The notes under the pieces: model-generated
What the model saw: the letters and a program-made list of their open reading frames with translations, nothing else
What the model was told of the DNA's origin: nothing
Database searches by the model: none
Translations under genes and position numbers: made by a program
Shown here: positions 1 to 11,771 of the stretch, piece after piece
Layout: each line of letters opens with the position of its first letter
How positions within the stretch are numbered: the first letter of the stretch is position 1
Origin: Theocolax elegans
Taxonomy: Eukaryota > Arthropoda > Insecta > Hymenoptera > Cerocephalidae
Length of the DNA: 64,000 nucleotides
Direction of reading: 5' to 3'
NCBI GenBank assembly: GCA_026168455.1
Contig: CM047427.1
Coordinates: 9,046,835-9,110,834, forward strand

Positions 1-52
1 AAATTCACGGTTTTGTCAAAAAATACACTGTCGCAGAATACATTGTTAATTT
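1..52 (-). CDS. IR-a exon 3, first 52 bases
   Basis: The acceptor TTTGTTTCAG ends at 53. Joined to exon 2 in phase 1, the 52 bases stay open and give VFFDKT, which matches IFFDKT in IR-b at the same place. Intron 2 (53-1004) is AT-rich and I see nothing else in it. Confidence 0.65.
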
Positions 53-1772
53 CTGAAACAAAGTCATTTATTGACTGATTATATATTTTAGTCTACGTGG
101 TTGAAACACCGTGAAGCGTAAAAAAAGTGCATTGATTTCAAGATTATAAAATGTAATATACATACAATATATCAAGCATACTGGACTTAACATAACAGTT
201 TTCTCTAGTAGAAATCAAAAAATTAAGAATTTAATTTTTCAATAAGTTATTAAGTACAAAAATGGGTGGAACATGCTCATTTTTGATAGGTTAGTATGTA
301 AACAGTAAATCTATGTTAGTAATTTGGTTAATACAAGATATTCTCATGTTTCGCACACTTTCTTTCTATAATATACAGAGAAGAAAAATGAATAAAAATT
401 ATCCAAACGTTTAAGGTAAACTGACAGCATGTGTAATTTTTGTCAAGAATCTTAACAGAAAGTGAGAATGAGATTAACAATTTTTACCACGCTAATACTA
501 TTTTTTAATCACTAAATTAAAAATTTTCTGTATAACTTTTGTCTTTATGGATTATCATAAAAACGTTGCTCACATTTAGCGTTACTTATAATTAATTTTT
601 ATCTGCAATTTAAATTGAAAACTTAATGATTCTCAAGTATTCTACTAAAAAAATACTCGTAAGATGTGATAAAATCCGTTCATTAAATTCATTGTCTAAT
701 AAATATTAAGTATTTTAAACATCCTATTTCTTAATACTGTTTAAACTTTGATTTCATTCCTATACCAGGGTTTGTTTGATGGAGTAAAAGCAAACATATA
801 AGTAAAAATATAATAAATAAAATATACATTATACTGCACTATCAAAACAAAAAAATCACACAAAGACAAAAATATAAAAGTTGAATATGAATTTTTAGTA
901 ATTAAATAATACGTAATAAATAATACATAATGTCAAGTTAAACAAATCATAAACAAAGCATAAATCTAATAAATCTTTTACAAAATATTAACAAATGTAC
1001 TTACTACTAATATCAAAATTTTGTAACTCATCGAATCGATATTCATATAGTGTCCACGTATTCGTACTGTGTTTAGCTTGGCATTTCTTCCAATTTTTTG
1101 GAGCGTAATCAGCGAAGGGATTAAATGTATATAATTTAAATGTATTATTAAAATTCTTACAGAGATATAACGCTGATAAAATATTAAATGACCACATTAG
1201 CGTAAGGAATGAATTAGCAACTTTGGAATCGCACATTATATCGTTGTCAATAATCAAATAATCCGCTTCCTGATTCCACCACACAGAATCGAAGATACCC
1301 TCCAATAATTTAGAAAATGTTTTTATGTTTGATACGTTGATGACAACTCCAGTGGCAGGATACACTTTTAAGCTCAAATGAGTCGCATTTAATTTGTATA
1401 CTTCTTTAAAACGTTTAAACCTTCCAAGATTGTTTGACTGAACGTGTCGAAATAAATTTACCGGAATTGACGTTGATAATGAATTTAAAGGATAAATACT
1501 ATTTTGATCCCAATCGATGACAATAAATGTATTTCTCGTACTCCTCGTTAGACAATAATTGATATTTGCCTTGAATAATATAAACAACTGAACACTATGT
1601 GTACGTATAAAGAAATAAACATATTTTGGATTAAAAATAAACTTACTACCAGTGGAGGTACTTTATTTTTCATAATTGTACACGGAGAATTTAACAATTC
1701 GTTTTTGACGAGTTGCATGAAACAAAATTTAAATAAACATACGCAATATAGAGTTTTATTATTTATTAACAT
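1..1772 (-). CDS. IR-a: divergent ionotropic receptor, 5' part of gene
   Basis: Three exons are visible on the minus strand: 1647-1772, 1005-1569 and the beginning of a third at 1-52; the rest lies off the window. Introns end in TTATTCAAG and TTGTTTCAG and start with GTAAGT; they are phase 0 and phase 1, as in the neighbouring genes. The first exon encodes a hydrophobic leader and the second the amino-terminal region, aligned with IR-b, IR-c and IR-d through YPATGVV, a WW-x5-DYL patch and FNPFxDYAP. The third exon opens into the VFFDKT motif that precedes the first ligand-binding lobe. IRs are insect relatives of ionotropic glutamate receptors and act as ligand-gated channels in the dendritic membrane of sensory neurons. 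This copy is the most divergent of the four and does not share their near-identical block. The partial reading frame is intact. Confidence 0.75.
1005..1569 (-). CDS. IR-a exon 2 (amino-terminal region)
   Basis: The acceptor is TTATTCAAG at 1570 and the donor GTAAGT at 1004-999. The exon has 188 codons plus one base (phase 1 end). It shares YPATGVV and FNPFADYAP with the other three genes but few other long identities. Confidence 0.72.
1647..1772 (-). CDS. IR-a exon 1 (leader exon)
   Basis: The exon starts at ATG 1772 and ends before GTAAGT (1646-1641). I chose GTAAGT over an upstream GTAGTA because it gives the same exon-junction length (L-V-x-x-x-[DN]-Y-[CW]) as IR-b and IR-c. It encodes about 42 residues, hydrophobic in the first half, consistent with a signal peptide. 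Confidence 0.6.
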
Positions 1773-2811
1773 ATTGCCGTGACAACTTGGGAACTACGAG
1801 AGAGAATTTATGTTTCAAAATAAATACCAAATCGAAAAGAAAATGGGTATTTTAAAAATAAAATATTTTAACAGACATTACGTTAAACGCTCCTGTAAAA
1901 ATATGAATGTCTTAGTTCTAATTTTCACCGTGGGTTTCATAGTTTCGTAAATATTGTTTTTAATTTTATGTGTTACACTTTTTCGAAATATACCATGTAA
2001 AACAAATAAGTTGTAACCAATTTTCGAATTGTTAAATACGAAGGTTAAACCGTTGTTTTAAAATGATTGATATATGCGTGAGTGCGACGTACAATTTATT
2101 TTACACAGTTGCATTCAAAACCCAATTATGCAAAATAACAACGTACAGCTGTTCATTAAACTATTAATATATTCCTCGATACTTGAAATGCGCGTGAGTA
2201 CACTGACAAAAGTAATTCTTTGCTTCAAAGAAATGGTGTATTAGCCATTGTTTTAAACTCTTTACTTTACGACAAATGTCAATTTCTTCACTATTATAAG
2301 AAGTATTCTTTAATAAGATAGTAATCAAATAAAACTTATTAATCTTTACTAATAAATATAAATTTTAAACTTATTTATAAAGTGAAGATTATTATTAACG
2401 AATGAATAGAAGTATATGTCATACTCAATACATTTGTTTAGTCAAATTAGTAAATATATTTAATTACGCTAATATATGAGAGTTAGGTAGACATACTTAT
2501 ATCATTAATACATAAAATTTACTATCAAGTTCAAAAAGTCGTCGACTCCCTCTAGCGGTACGTGAAAAGATTATCCTTACGATGCATTATATTAATAATA
2601 ATATTTCATTTATTACGTATTAATAAAGAACATCTTAACAAAGTCAAAATTATATAATCGTTTTTCACCAAAAATTCAAGTCACTGGATTTTTAATAATG
2701 AATAAATAAAACATGTGCCTTTCGCTGTATTCTAATCCACATTTCTTAACAATTAAAAAATATTCTTTGACACAAAGAATCGCTTTTCTCAGTGTAGAGT
2801 ATATGCATTCA
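1773..2811. other. spacer between IR-a and IR-b
   Basis: AT-rich spacer. It must hold the IR-a promoter and the IR-b 3' end, but no distinct motif, repeat or further coding exon is recognisable. Confidence 0.5.
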
Positions 2812-4040
2812 TTACATTTTCAAAATATTAGTACAATATACATTAATAGAAAAGTAACATTTTAGGTTATTAATAAGAATTTCTAGTAACAACGCAAAAC
2901 TCGCTGTGATAAAACCTGCGAATAAAATGTAGAAACCGGCAACGAATTCTTCGATGCCAGTGACTCCCAAATGATCACCACTACTGTTAAATGATTTCCT
3001 TAGATGCAAATACTTGAAACGATTATAAATTAAATTTGTTATACCTGCTTCGGTCATTTTGAATGCAATCGAATTAAACTTCCACATTAATGGCCAATCC
3101 TCGGCACATGTGTAAGTATAAGTTCTTTCAACCAAATTGGAACGCGATATGTGCAACATCGGATTTGTTTTACCGAACAATTTTAAAATCAAACTAGGAA
3201 ATAGGCAAATTACTTTATCACCTTTTGTAACGCTTTCGAGGCAATTAGCTAAATTGTCGATGGTGTAGAAACGTTTGCGTACTTCTTCATCGAGTATAAA
3301 AGTCACATGGGTGGAGTACCCGAGTACACTAAAATTTGTTTTAATCAAATCATCTATTGAATCGATCGTAAGTAAGTTGTTTGGTGCTATTTTCATGACA
3401 CTTAATTGACTTTGGATTAGGGTGTTGTATTCGAAAATCAAAACAATAATTGCGAATAACAACATTCGTCCGTGCATTTTGTCAGTTTTCTTAAAGCTAG
3501 CAGTATTTGTGAACATCCGTACATATTCTAAGCTCGATGAACACATGGATTCATTCAAAATAAATTTTAACATGATAATCGAAATCATACTGCCTACGAT
3601 TAAAAATATCCAAGATTTTAGACGTAACATTGATATTATCGTGTCGATATACGACATCTTCCTTTTCAAAGAAATCATTTTTATTTTATCACTGTGCAAA
3701 GGGTAAGCTTGCCGTTTCCAGTAATCTCGTAGGAAATAAAAGAATCCAACGCAATCCACTGTGCTCTCGAGAACATCTTTCAGTACACCTAACGGTTGTC
3801 CGCATTTAGACATTGCCCCGAAATCGCCTGATACTTTCGTAATTATTGTAGCGTTTAAAAGAATTAACAATTTGCACATGGTCTCGAAATCTGGTCCAAT
3901 AAACCTGGCACATCCAGTTTCAGTTTTATCGTATTGGTACAGACCTGTACCAGCCCATAAAGAAATTTTTAATGGGTATCCATTTAGTTTCTTGGTTTTA
4001 TCAAAAAATATCATCTTGCAGGAATTCGCATTTTGAATTT
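2812..4040 (-). CDS. IR-b exon 3 (ligand lobes and membrane helices)
   Basis: The acceptor TTTGTTTCAG precedes 4040 and the TAA stop is at 2814-2812. It holds both ligand-lobe halves and three predicted membrane segments. Intron 2 (4041-4211) is 171 bases. Confidence 0.82.
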
Positions 4041-5349
4041 CTGAAACAAAAATTTAAAGTTAACACTCTATATAAAACAAAATTTATGCTTAATTAAACG
4101 AATGGAATAAAATCAAAACAAACATTTAAAAACTTACAAAAAACTATACAACGACATGGAAATAACTATACTAGTTTAACAAGTATAACTAAAATTGTAA
4201 TAATGTCTTACCATTATATTCAATTGAAAATTGAAGTAAAGACCAAGAATCTTTAGAATGATCAGTCGCTACATTGCTCCAAAATGTTGGTGCATAATCG
4301 GAGAAAGGATTAAAAGTGTAGAAAATCAATCGATTTTTCGTATCTGTACACAAATAAATAGCCGATAAAATTTTAAAAGTCCAAATCACATTCAAGGCTA
4401 TTTGGGCTGCTAACTGACAATTATTCTCTATTGCGATGTTAATGACCAAGTAGTCAGCGTCATTACCCCACCATATAGAGTTCCTGATGTCCTGTAAATT
4501 GGCTTTGAGGTAGCCAATAGATGGGGTGAGGATGACCACGCCGGTTGCTGGGTACACCAGCCTCTCTACGTGCGACTCATTCAGTACGTACACATCTTCA
4601 AATCGTCTGTAGGTTTTCAGTGCGCTGGATTCACCGCTTCCAAATAAAGTGATGGGACCTCCAAACTTTAATTTATTGAAACGAGATGAGTTATAATCAT
4701 TTCCATTTATCACGATAACCGTACTCCTTATGTTTTCGAACAAGCAATAATCTGTTATTCTGGTCTTAATAAGGAATTAGTTAGACATTTTGCTCAGTTT
4801 ACGATATGCTTAACAAAAAGATCAGTGTCACATCTCCGGGAAATAGATCTTTACCCAACTGTAGGGTATGATTTCTACTATAAAAATATGAAGAAACCCG
4901 GAGTAGTAGATTCCAATACCCTCTTTTACGATAGATATAAGCAAATAACGAAAAATCTTGGGAAAAAAACTCTTGACTTTGATCGCTTATAACTCGAAAT
5001 CAAATAAATACATATACTGACTACAAACTCTAGTTCGAAAGAAAGTTGAGATCGAGTACATAGGATTTAAAGAAAAAGAAGCTCATATCCTAGAGTTTGG
5101 TAATGATCCGTTTCCTGGAGTTGAAATACTCTCATTGTACGTAAAAATTAAAAACATACTTACAAGTACTTGGAATGTTTTATCGTAATGTATTGAAGGT
5201 GATAAACTCTTTGCACCACGAGTTTCGACGTTTTGTAAATAAATAATTTTTAAAAGATACGTAAAGTATAAAACATTCGTTACAAACATAGTTTTAACGT
5301 GCATGTTATTACTGTATGCAAGAAAAGTAACATCAACAATTTTATACAT
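2812..5349 (-). CDS. IR-b: divergent ionotropic receptor, complete
   Basis: Exons are 5164-5349, 4212-4764 and 2812-4040; together they give 656 codons in one frame (655 aa), close to the usual 600-700 aa of insect IRs. The start is ATG 5349, with a hydrophobic leader beginning at an internal Met about 20 residues later. The large exon carries the first ligand lobe (LNGYPLK onward, then FFYFLRDYWKRQAYPL), a first membrane helix (WIFLIVGSMISIIMLKF), a second after MHGRM, the second lobe with TYTCAEDWPLM, and a last helix near the C terminus. The expected role is a ligand-gated channel subunit in sensory neurons; the ligand cannot be told. Intron 1 contains a hairpin MITE. The amino-terminal exon is nearly identical to those of IR-c and IR-d. 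Confidence 0.82.
4212..4764 (-). CDS. IR-b exon 2 (amino-terminal region)
   Basis: The acceptor is ...CTTATTAAG and the donor GTAAGA. The exon is 553 bases, phase 0 at the start and phase 1 at the end. From FENIRSTVIV to FNPFSDYAP it is almost identical in protein and DNA to IR-c and IR-d. Confidence 0.78.
4825..5125. repeat. hairpin MITE family 1, copy in IR-b intron 1
   Basis: The ends are inverted copies: left GGGAAATAGATCTTTACC, right GGTAATGATCCGTTTCC. The interior matches arms of the same family at 21.2, 30.2, 35.5 and 52.4 kb, including TACTATAAAAATATGAAGAA. It has no coding capacity and is probably a non-autonomous DNA transposon. Confidence 0.65.
5164..5349 (-). CDS. IR-b exon 1 (leader exon)
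   Basis: It encodes 62 residues ending ...FQVL before GTAAGT (5163-5158), phase 0. The hydrophobic core lies after the second or third Met (residues about 16-40) and is followed by a PSIHYDK motif shared with IR-d. Confidence 0.7.
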
Positions 5350-6739
5350 TTGAACGATATTGATGTCAAAGGAATATGTTTTTCCACCGTAATAACCTTT
5401 TTAATACTTTCTTCTTTCTATTTATTTAACAATTTTGATTTGATTCTTAATTTTTATTATTTTTTTATTTAATATTCAGTCCATTTAGAATTAAAGATTT
5501 TTAACCTATCTGTTACTGTATATAGAAAAAGGGATTTTTGATGTTATATTAACTTATATATGTATAGTTATTTTTAAACGCTGCTTCATACAATTAAATA
5601 TTTTAAAAATCCTACCTAATGTAAAGCTATTTCTACGTGTCACATTAAAATGTCGTATTTGTTTAAAGAAAAACAAAATAGCAGAGTAGTTCTAACATAG
5701 TGTACGATAACCTGAATCTGCAGAGAACATCAAGTCATTATTATCTTCACCATTAACGTCCAATAAGGTATTATATATTACAGATATTTCTTACTTTTAT
5801 AGATGTTTTTCAAACGTCGTTAAAAATTTAAATTTCATACTTCCTATAATAAAATGTTCATTGAATATACTAAAATTGTTGTGCACCCCCGACTTTTCAT
5901 TCTATTTAAAATTTTTTATAAACGCGCACAGTCCTATTCATTCAAAAGTAAATTTTCCTTTCCAAAAAAAAAAGTTGCTTCAATTTTTAAAAAAAGGTAG
6001 AAACTTTTAACCGTATAGTAAATAATAATAATTGATCGTTTCACTTTCCTTAGTGTATAATATTGTACACTTGAAATGTTTCTATGTTATTTTTTAAGTA
6101 ATGCAATACATCGATTGCCTATCCGTAATTTCCACGTTTTACATGAACTATTTTTAAGTTGTATATAGCAACATTTAAAAAGTAAAAATTAAGTAGTTAT
6201 TATTATTTATTAGAAAACTATGAATTAGTTGACTAAATTGGATTTATAATACTGTAAAAAAATTGTATAAGCATATGTTGCCGTGAAACACTTACTGACG
6301 ATACTTATTATAAACAAATTTTTTCATACAGTAGATGTACATACTATACCCTCTATTATGATTTTGTTTTTTCCATTAAGATCAATACTTGTATATGTGC
6401 TCCATTAGCATATTTTTAAAGATTTAAAACTATAATAAACTCGACTATAATAATACACTAATTTTTAAACCATTTAAAATGTTCCGTAAACAGTTTACCT
6501 TGAAAAAGCATGGCTCTTGGTATATACATAGCATATCGTAACACTCGGGTATTGCGAAACGCATATTATTGTACGTCATGTTTTTGCTATAGATACACAA
6601 GTAAGTTATTTGTAAATTGGTGATACTTTACAAACTTGATTATACAAACAAATTGGCACGCGTTGTAAAAACTATGATTGACAAAGGGAATATCGTTTTT
6701 TTAAAGTTTTCGTTTAATACTTTTGGTTTTATCATAATG
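5350..6739. other. spacer between IR-b and IR-c
   Basis: AT-rich DNA with homopolymer runs. I see no coding exon, RNA gene or clear terminal-repeat element. Confidence 0.5.
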
Positions 6740-8467
6740 TTATATTTTCAAAAATTTAAATATTGCTATTTCCAACCACAGGGTTATAATTGCCAAGATC
6801 CAACCACCTATTAGAATGTAATAACTAACGATTGATTCTACTACTTTATTACTTTCCACGTTGCCTTCCGTATAATTTTTAATAATACGCATCTTAAACT
6901 GTTCGTACATTAAATTAGCTATGCCAGATTCCATCATTTTATATGATATCAAATCAAACCTTTTCATCAACGGCCAGTCCTCTGCACAAGTGTACGTGTA
7001 ACTTCTTTCCAACAAACTGTATTTCGATGTGTGTAACAGTGGGTTTGTACCGTCGTAAAAGCTCAATTGCATAAGCGGTGAAAGGCAAATGACAGGATCC
7101 TTTTTTAAAACGCGTTTAATACAGTTAGACACGTCGATCTCAACGAGTATACGTTTACGAATTTCTTCGTTTGATACTAGACTTTTGTACGTAGCGTATC
7201 CGTAAACACTAAAATTTGATCGAATTACATCTGTGATCGTATCGATACTTAATAATTTAGATGGCACAACTTTCATAACGTTTAAATGACTCTGAATCAA
7301 GTTGTTGTTTTCAAGTATGAAAATTATAACAATAAACAACAACGTTCGCCTGAACATAGAACGTGGTTTTCTGAAGCTTGGCCCGTTTGTGCACATTCGC
7401 AGATACTCCAAACTCGAAGTGCACATCGATATGTTCAAAATGAATTTTAACATTACAATGAAAGTTGCGCTGCTTACGATTAAAAATATCCAGTACTTTA
7501 GGTGTAGTAGTGACATTATTGTATCGATATGTGACATTTGCCTCTTCAAAGAAATCATTTTTATATTATCGCTGCGCAAAGGATAAGCTTGACGTTTCCA
7601 GTAATCTCGTAGAAAATAGAAGAATCCGACGCAATCGACTGTGCTCTCGAGAACATCTTTCAGCATACCGTCGACCTGTCCAGATTTAGACATTGAGCCA
7701 AAATTGTTCGATATTTTTGTGGCAATTGTTACATTCAACGTAGTTAAAACATTGCATAGAAGATTGTAATCATAAGCCATGAACCTGTCGCACCCTTCTT
7801 TCGATTCATTGTATTTATAAAACAATTCATTTTTACCTATTGATAATTTTACCGGATATCCATTCATCTGTATTAACTTATCAAAGAACATGTCTCTATA
7901 AACAGTATCCTTATTGTTGAATTTAAATTGATGCTGAAATAACGTATGGAACTCTTTAGACGTATCAGTCTCCATTTTGGTCCAAGATGTTGGAGCATAT
8001 TCGGAGAAAGGATTAAAAGTGTAGAAAATCAATCGATTTTTCGTATCTATACACGAATAAATAGCCGACAATATTTTAAAAGTCCAAATCATATTTAAGG
8101 CTATCTGCGCTGCTAACTGACAATTACTCTCTGTTGCGATGTTAATTACCAAGTAGTCAGCACCATTGCCCCACCATATCGAGTTCCTGATGTCCTGTAA
8201 ATTGGCCTTGAGGTAGCCAATAGATGGGGTGAGGATGACCACACCGGTTGCTGGGTACACCAGCCTCTCTACGTGCGACTCATTCAGTACGTACACATCT
8301 TCAAATCGTCTGTAGGTTTTCAGTGCGCTGGATTCACCACTTCCAAATAAAGTGATGGGACCTCCAAACTTTAATTTATTGAAACGAGATGAATTATAAT
8401 CATTTCCATTGATCACGATAACCGTACTCCTTATATTTTCAAACAACCAATAATCTGCTAGTTTGAC
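6740..8467 (-). CDS. IR-c exon 2 (fused amino-terminal and channel exons)
   Basis: The acceptor is TTTCAAG at 8468 and the stop TAA at 6742-6740. It is one uninterrupted exon of 575 codons that corresponds to exons 2 and 3 of IR-b and IR-d. Confidence 0.83.
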   Translation of the reverse strand, partial: VKLADYWLFENIRSTVIVINGNDYNSSRFNKLKFGGPITLFGSGESSALKTYRRFEDVYVLNESHVERLVYPATGVVILTPSIGYLKANLQDIRNSIWWGNGADYLVINIATESNCQLAAQIALNMIWTFKILSAIYSCIDTKNRLIFYTFNPFSEYAPTSWTKMETDTSKEFHTLFQHQFKFNNKDTVYRDMFFDKLIQMNGYPVKLSIGKNELFYKYNESKEGCDRFMAYDYNLLCNVLTTLNVTIATKISNNFGSMSKSGQVDGMLKDVLESTVDCVGFFYFLRDYWKRQAYPLRSDNIKMISLKRQMSHIDTIMSLLHLKYWIFLIVSSATFIVMLKFILNISMCTSSLEYLRMCTNGPSFRKPRSMFRRTLLFIVIIFILENNNLIQSHLNVMKVVPSKLLSIDTITDVIRSNFSVYGYATYKSLVSNEEIRKRILVEIDVSNCIKRVLKKDPVICLSPLMQLSFYDGTNPLLHTSKYSLLERSYTYTCAEDWPLMKRFDLISYKMMESGIANLMYEQFKMRIIKNYTEGNVESNKVVESIVSYYILIGGWILAIITLWLEIAIFKFLKI

Positions 8468-8717
8468 CTTGAAATGACATGCAGATAATCACTTATAAGA
8501 ATCAATAAAATATTAAGGAATTGAATTTAATTAAATACGTACTCACAAGTATTTCAGACACTTTATTGTACAAAACCGAAGTTGCTATATTATTTTCAAT
8601 ATGAGTCTCGACACGTTGTATGCAAAATGTTTTTAATAAATAAATGTAGTATAAAACATTTATTATAATCATTTTTGTATTAGATAATTCATTTTCGTAA
8701 TTAAATAATTTTAACAT
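6740..8717 (-). CDS. IR-c: divergent ionotropic receptor, complete, intron 2 lost
   Basis: Two exons, 8547-8717 and 6740-8467, give 632 aa. A more upstream TTG is in frame, but the first true ATG is 8717. Approximate layout by residue: leader 16-34; amino-terminal region 60-240; first ligand lobe 258-364 with DCVGFFYFLRDYWKRQAYPL; membrane helix 383-402; helix 432-448; second lobe to about 595 with TYTCAEDWPLM; last helix 605-624. The other IRs have an intron at the junction before FFDK; here the sequence runs straight through (about 7905). The rest of the gene resembles IR-b and IR-d and looks functional. Ligand and cell type are unknown. Confidence 0.83.
8547..8717 (-). CDS. IR-c exon 1 (leader exon)
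   Basis: 57 codons ending ...VSEIL before GTGAGT (8546-8541), phase 0. A 79-base intron separates it from exon 2. The hydrophobic core runs from the second Met onward. Confidence 0.7.
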
Positions 8718-11700
8718 AACAATTTTATTCAAACTTGTTAACTGTTGTTCTATTAAAACGAATTTATATTTTCTCTTATTATACCGTTATATATTTCACT
8801 TAAAGTTTGATAATATAGTCTGCTGAATATTATATAAATTGAGCAAACGTAGTACGTTCAATTTTTTGACAGTGTGACTTGTTTATTTATTGTTCATTCA
8901 GTCAGGTCACACAGGTGTTCCATTCTAGAACCATTACGTACCATTTACATTAACAGCAAACTACTTTAGGACATAAATATTAACGTAAAAAATGAATAAT
9001 GCATAACCAAAAAGAATTCAAGGTCATAGTTAAGTAGTTGTAAAAATGAGTTTTAAATGAATAATATTATTTTATTAAATTAAATAATTTAAATTCATTC
9101 AAAGTATTTTTAAATTTTAAAAGTCAAAATCGATCGGGCATGTAAATGATTCTAAAGACAGAATAAATTATATTTTTTATTTAACTTCCGGAACCGGTAA
9201 ATAATGGATTTAGTTTAAGCTACGGTTATCTACGTATATTCACGTGCTAATATCATAAAGAGAAATCATCATGAAGAACACTATAGAATAACCATATAAA
9301 TTGTAGTTTTTTTACGTGTACCTCAAAAAATTTAAAGTTTTAGTAAAAAGTTTTTAACAAAAGCTCTCCAATTTCCAAAAATACATCTTTCTTCTCTTTA
9401 TAATATTTTTTCTTGAAGCATTATTTTTATAATTATTAGACAACAAAATCACCCAAAAGAGTTAGTATAGGTATTCTTACAATTGCATGATTACTAAAAT
9501 TTTTTAAAACATTAATACATTTGATTTTCTATTATAATTATTTGGGGTGGGGTCCGATTTGTCGAATGTTCATTCAAAATGTGTGCAATATTTCGAATTT
9601 TAAAAATTAGAATAACTTTTTTGTTATTTCGAATCGAAAAAATAGAATGATCATTATTTCGAAAGTAATAAATAATAACCATTCTATTTCTCTTGGTTCT
9701 AAATAATAAAAATACATTTCTAATTTTTGAAATTTGAAACAATGCACACATTTTGCATTATTTTAATTTACACACAAAAGTTTAACTAATACATTTATAG
9801 ATATATATTTTACTTAGAGAATAATAACAGAATTAATACGCATAATAATACATACGTGCGTATGTTACTGTACAAAGGTATTAATAGAAAGAAAAAGATC
9901 GAAAATACATTTTTAAATGAGAAAAAATGAATTGAGAAAGTAAAGGAAAAAATAAAAATTAAACAGAAAGAACTTATAGAATTAGAAAAAAGCAAGGCTG
10001 AGGAAAAAAATGTTTTAAAAACGGAAGATGAAGACTCAAAAAAGATAGAATGAAAAAAATATCCTTAAATTTGAAATTGTTTATTTGTTTAAAGTATCGG
10101 TAATTTTACATCTACTTGTCTCGTTAAAATTTTAAAATGCATCACATTTTGGGTAAAGGATAGAGATGTTTTTAGAAGATAGATACAAATTTTCAAAGGT
10201 TAGAAATAATTTCTGCAAGAATTATTCTAACCTCAGAAAGTGAGTACTTTCAATGTTTTTCAAAAATAGCTATTTTTAAAGCTATTTATTTCAAAACTAT
10301 CAACTTTTATTATTATATAACATCAAATATAATTTTTTCTGTAAATGTTCTGAAGAATTTAACCTTCCGGATCAAAATGCTACATTTCAAAAACAAGTCC
10401 AGACAAACTATTTGAAATAAGACGGCCACGCCACAATTGATTTTTTCATGTAAAAGTTTAAAAAATACCTTGTATCAACTGCTTGCTAATGGTTCTGAAG
10501 ATATTATCAGCTTACACTATGGTAAAAAGTTATTTAGTCAAAGAATTGTCTAAAATTTAAAACAATGATATTTGTCGCACAATTAAAATCTTAATATGTA
10601 TATCTACTATACTAAACTTTTCTTCAACATCAACTCAACTTATAGATCTTGTTAATAATTATTTTGAATTAAATTGAAATGCACAGTTGTTTATAATGTT
10701 AGTGGTAAAATGGATTTGAATTCATATTTCTTATTGTAACCCCTATGTGAATATGTCATCAAAATCTGGTGGTTATAACCTCGTTTTTCTATGTACTCGT
10801 ATCAGCAATTGATATTCCACATAAGCAATTCGGCTAGACCAGTTGGTCTTCGATCCAAATGCCTTATATTTTCATCGTCATAATGTGTGTAATATCTCTA
10901 AAAAAGAATGTGCAAGAAAGTCTCTCCCTAAAACAATATGGCTAATTTTGGTTTTGTTTGAAATCTATCTTTCTTATAAATAAAGCAGTCTATGGTCCTA
11001 TTTTCAGTTACATCGCTGAAAAAGTTATAAAGTATTTTACAATTTCCAAAAAATATTCGTCCTACATACAATGTATTTAAACAAATTGTTCGTCTCAAAA
11101 TTACAAAACTTTTTCCTACTGATCTCTATAATTCGAGCAATAGTGTCAGATATAAACACATAAAGATGATGAAAATAATTTTAAAAAATACTCAAAATAT
11201 GTTTCTATTTTTCGAAATTACAAAACAGTTTTTTATTATTACAATTAATGATCTGAATAGATTCTTTTAAAGGTAAACAGTTAACAAGGAACGTTCATTT
11301 TATGATATGCAGTAATGCAAAAAAATATTTAAAAGTATATCTAATTAACCATAATTGAATCATACTCACACATAATCAGTTCACTCACCACATTCCAAGA
11401 TGTCCGTCCTGGCTTGCCCCGAGGATGAATTAAAAATACGTAAATTATAATCATATTAACTTTTTTCTAATTTTATTTATCAAATGTTAAAAAAAGTATT
11501 TTTAAGAAATCTACAACTTTTATTAAATACTTTATTTTTTTTAATTTTCAATTATTTTTTATGTTGTTGTACAACTATGACTCTACAACTATGTTGTACA
11601 ATTTTGACCATGATAATTCCAAATGTTGATTATGATATTTGTAATCAGCACGTTAAAATACATATTATGCATATGCAGAGAATTAAAGACATCCCTCACG

Positions 11701-11771
11701 TATCTATTCCTCATAAATACAGCTCTACGAATAAAGAGAAATAATCTGAAAATTTATAACCATTTAAATAA
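8718..11771. other. spacer between IR-c and IR-d
   Basis: AT-rich spacer of about 3 kb. Apart from the hairpin at 9575-9757 I find no supported gene. An 86-codon plus-strand frame at 11484-11744 has a hydrophobic start but nothing else to support it. Confidence 0.5.
9575..9757. repeat. short hairpin element (MITE-like)
   Basis: The ends are inverted: AAAATGTGTGC at the left and GCACACATTTT at the right. The arms are imperfect inverted copies over most of the 180 bases. Confidence 0.6.

Noticed and set aside
3422..4036. Plus-strand frames 3422-3706 and 3761-4036
   Set aside because: They are antisense to the IR-b channel exon and have no domain of their own; similar shadows occur in IR-c and IR-d.
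7302..7689. Plus-strand frames inside IR-c
   Set aside because: Antisense shadows of the conserved IR sequence.
9810..9995. Minus-strand Phe/Ser-rich frame
   Set aside because: Product of A/T-rich low-complexity DNA.
11484..11744. 86-codon plus-strand frame with hydrophobic start
   Set aside because: Low-complexity hydrophobic start, no splice or promoter context, close to the IR-d 3' end; no support as a gene.
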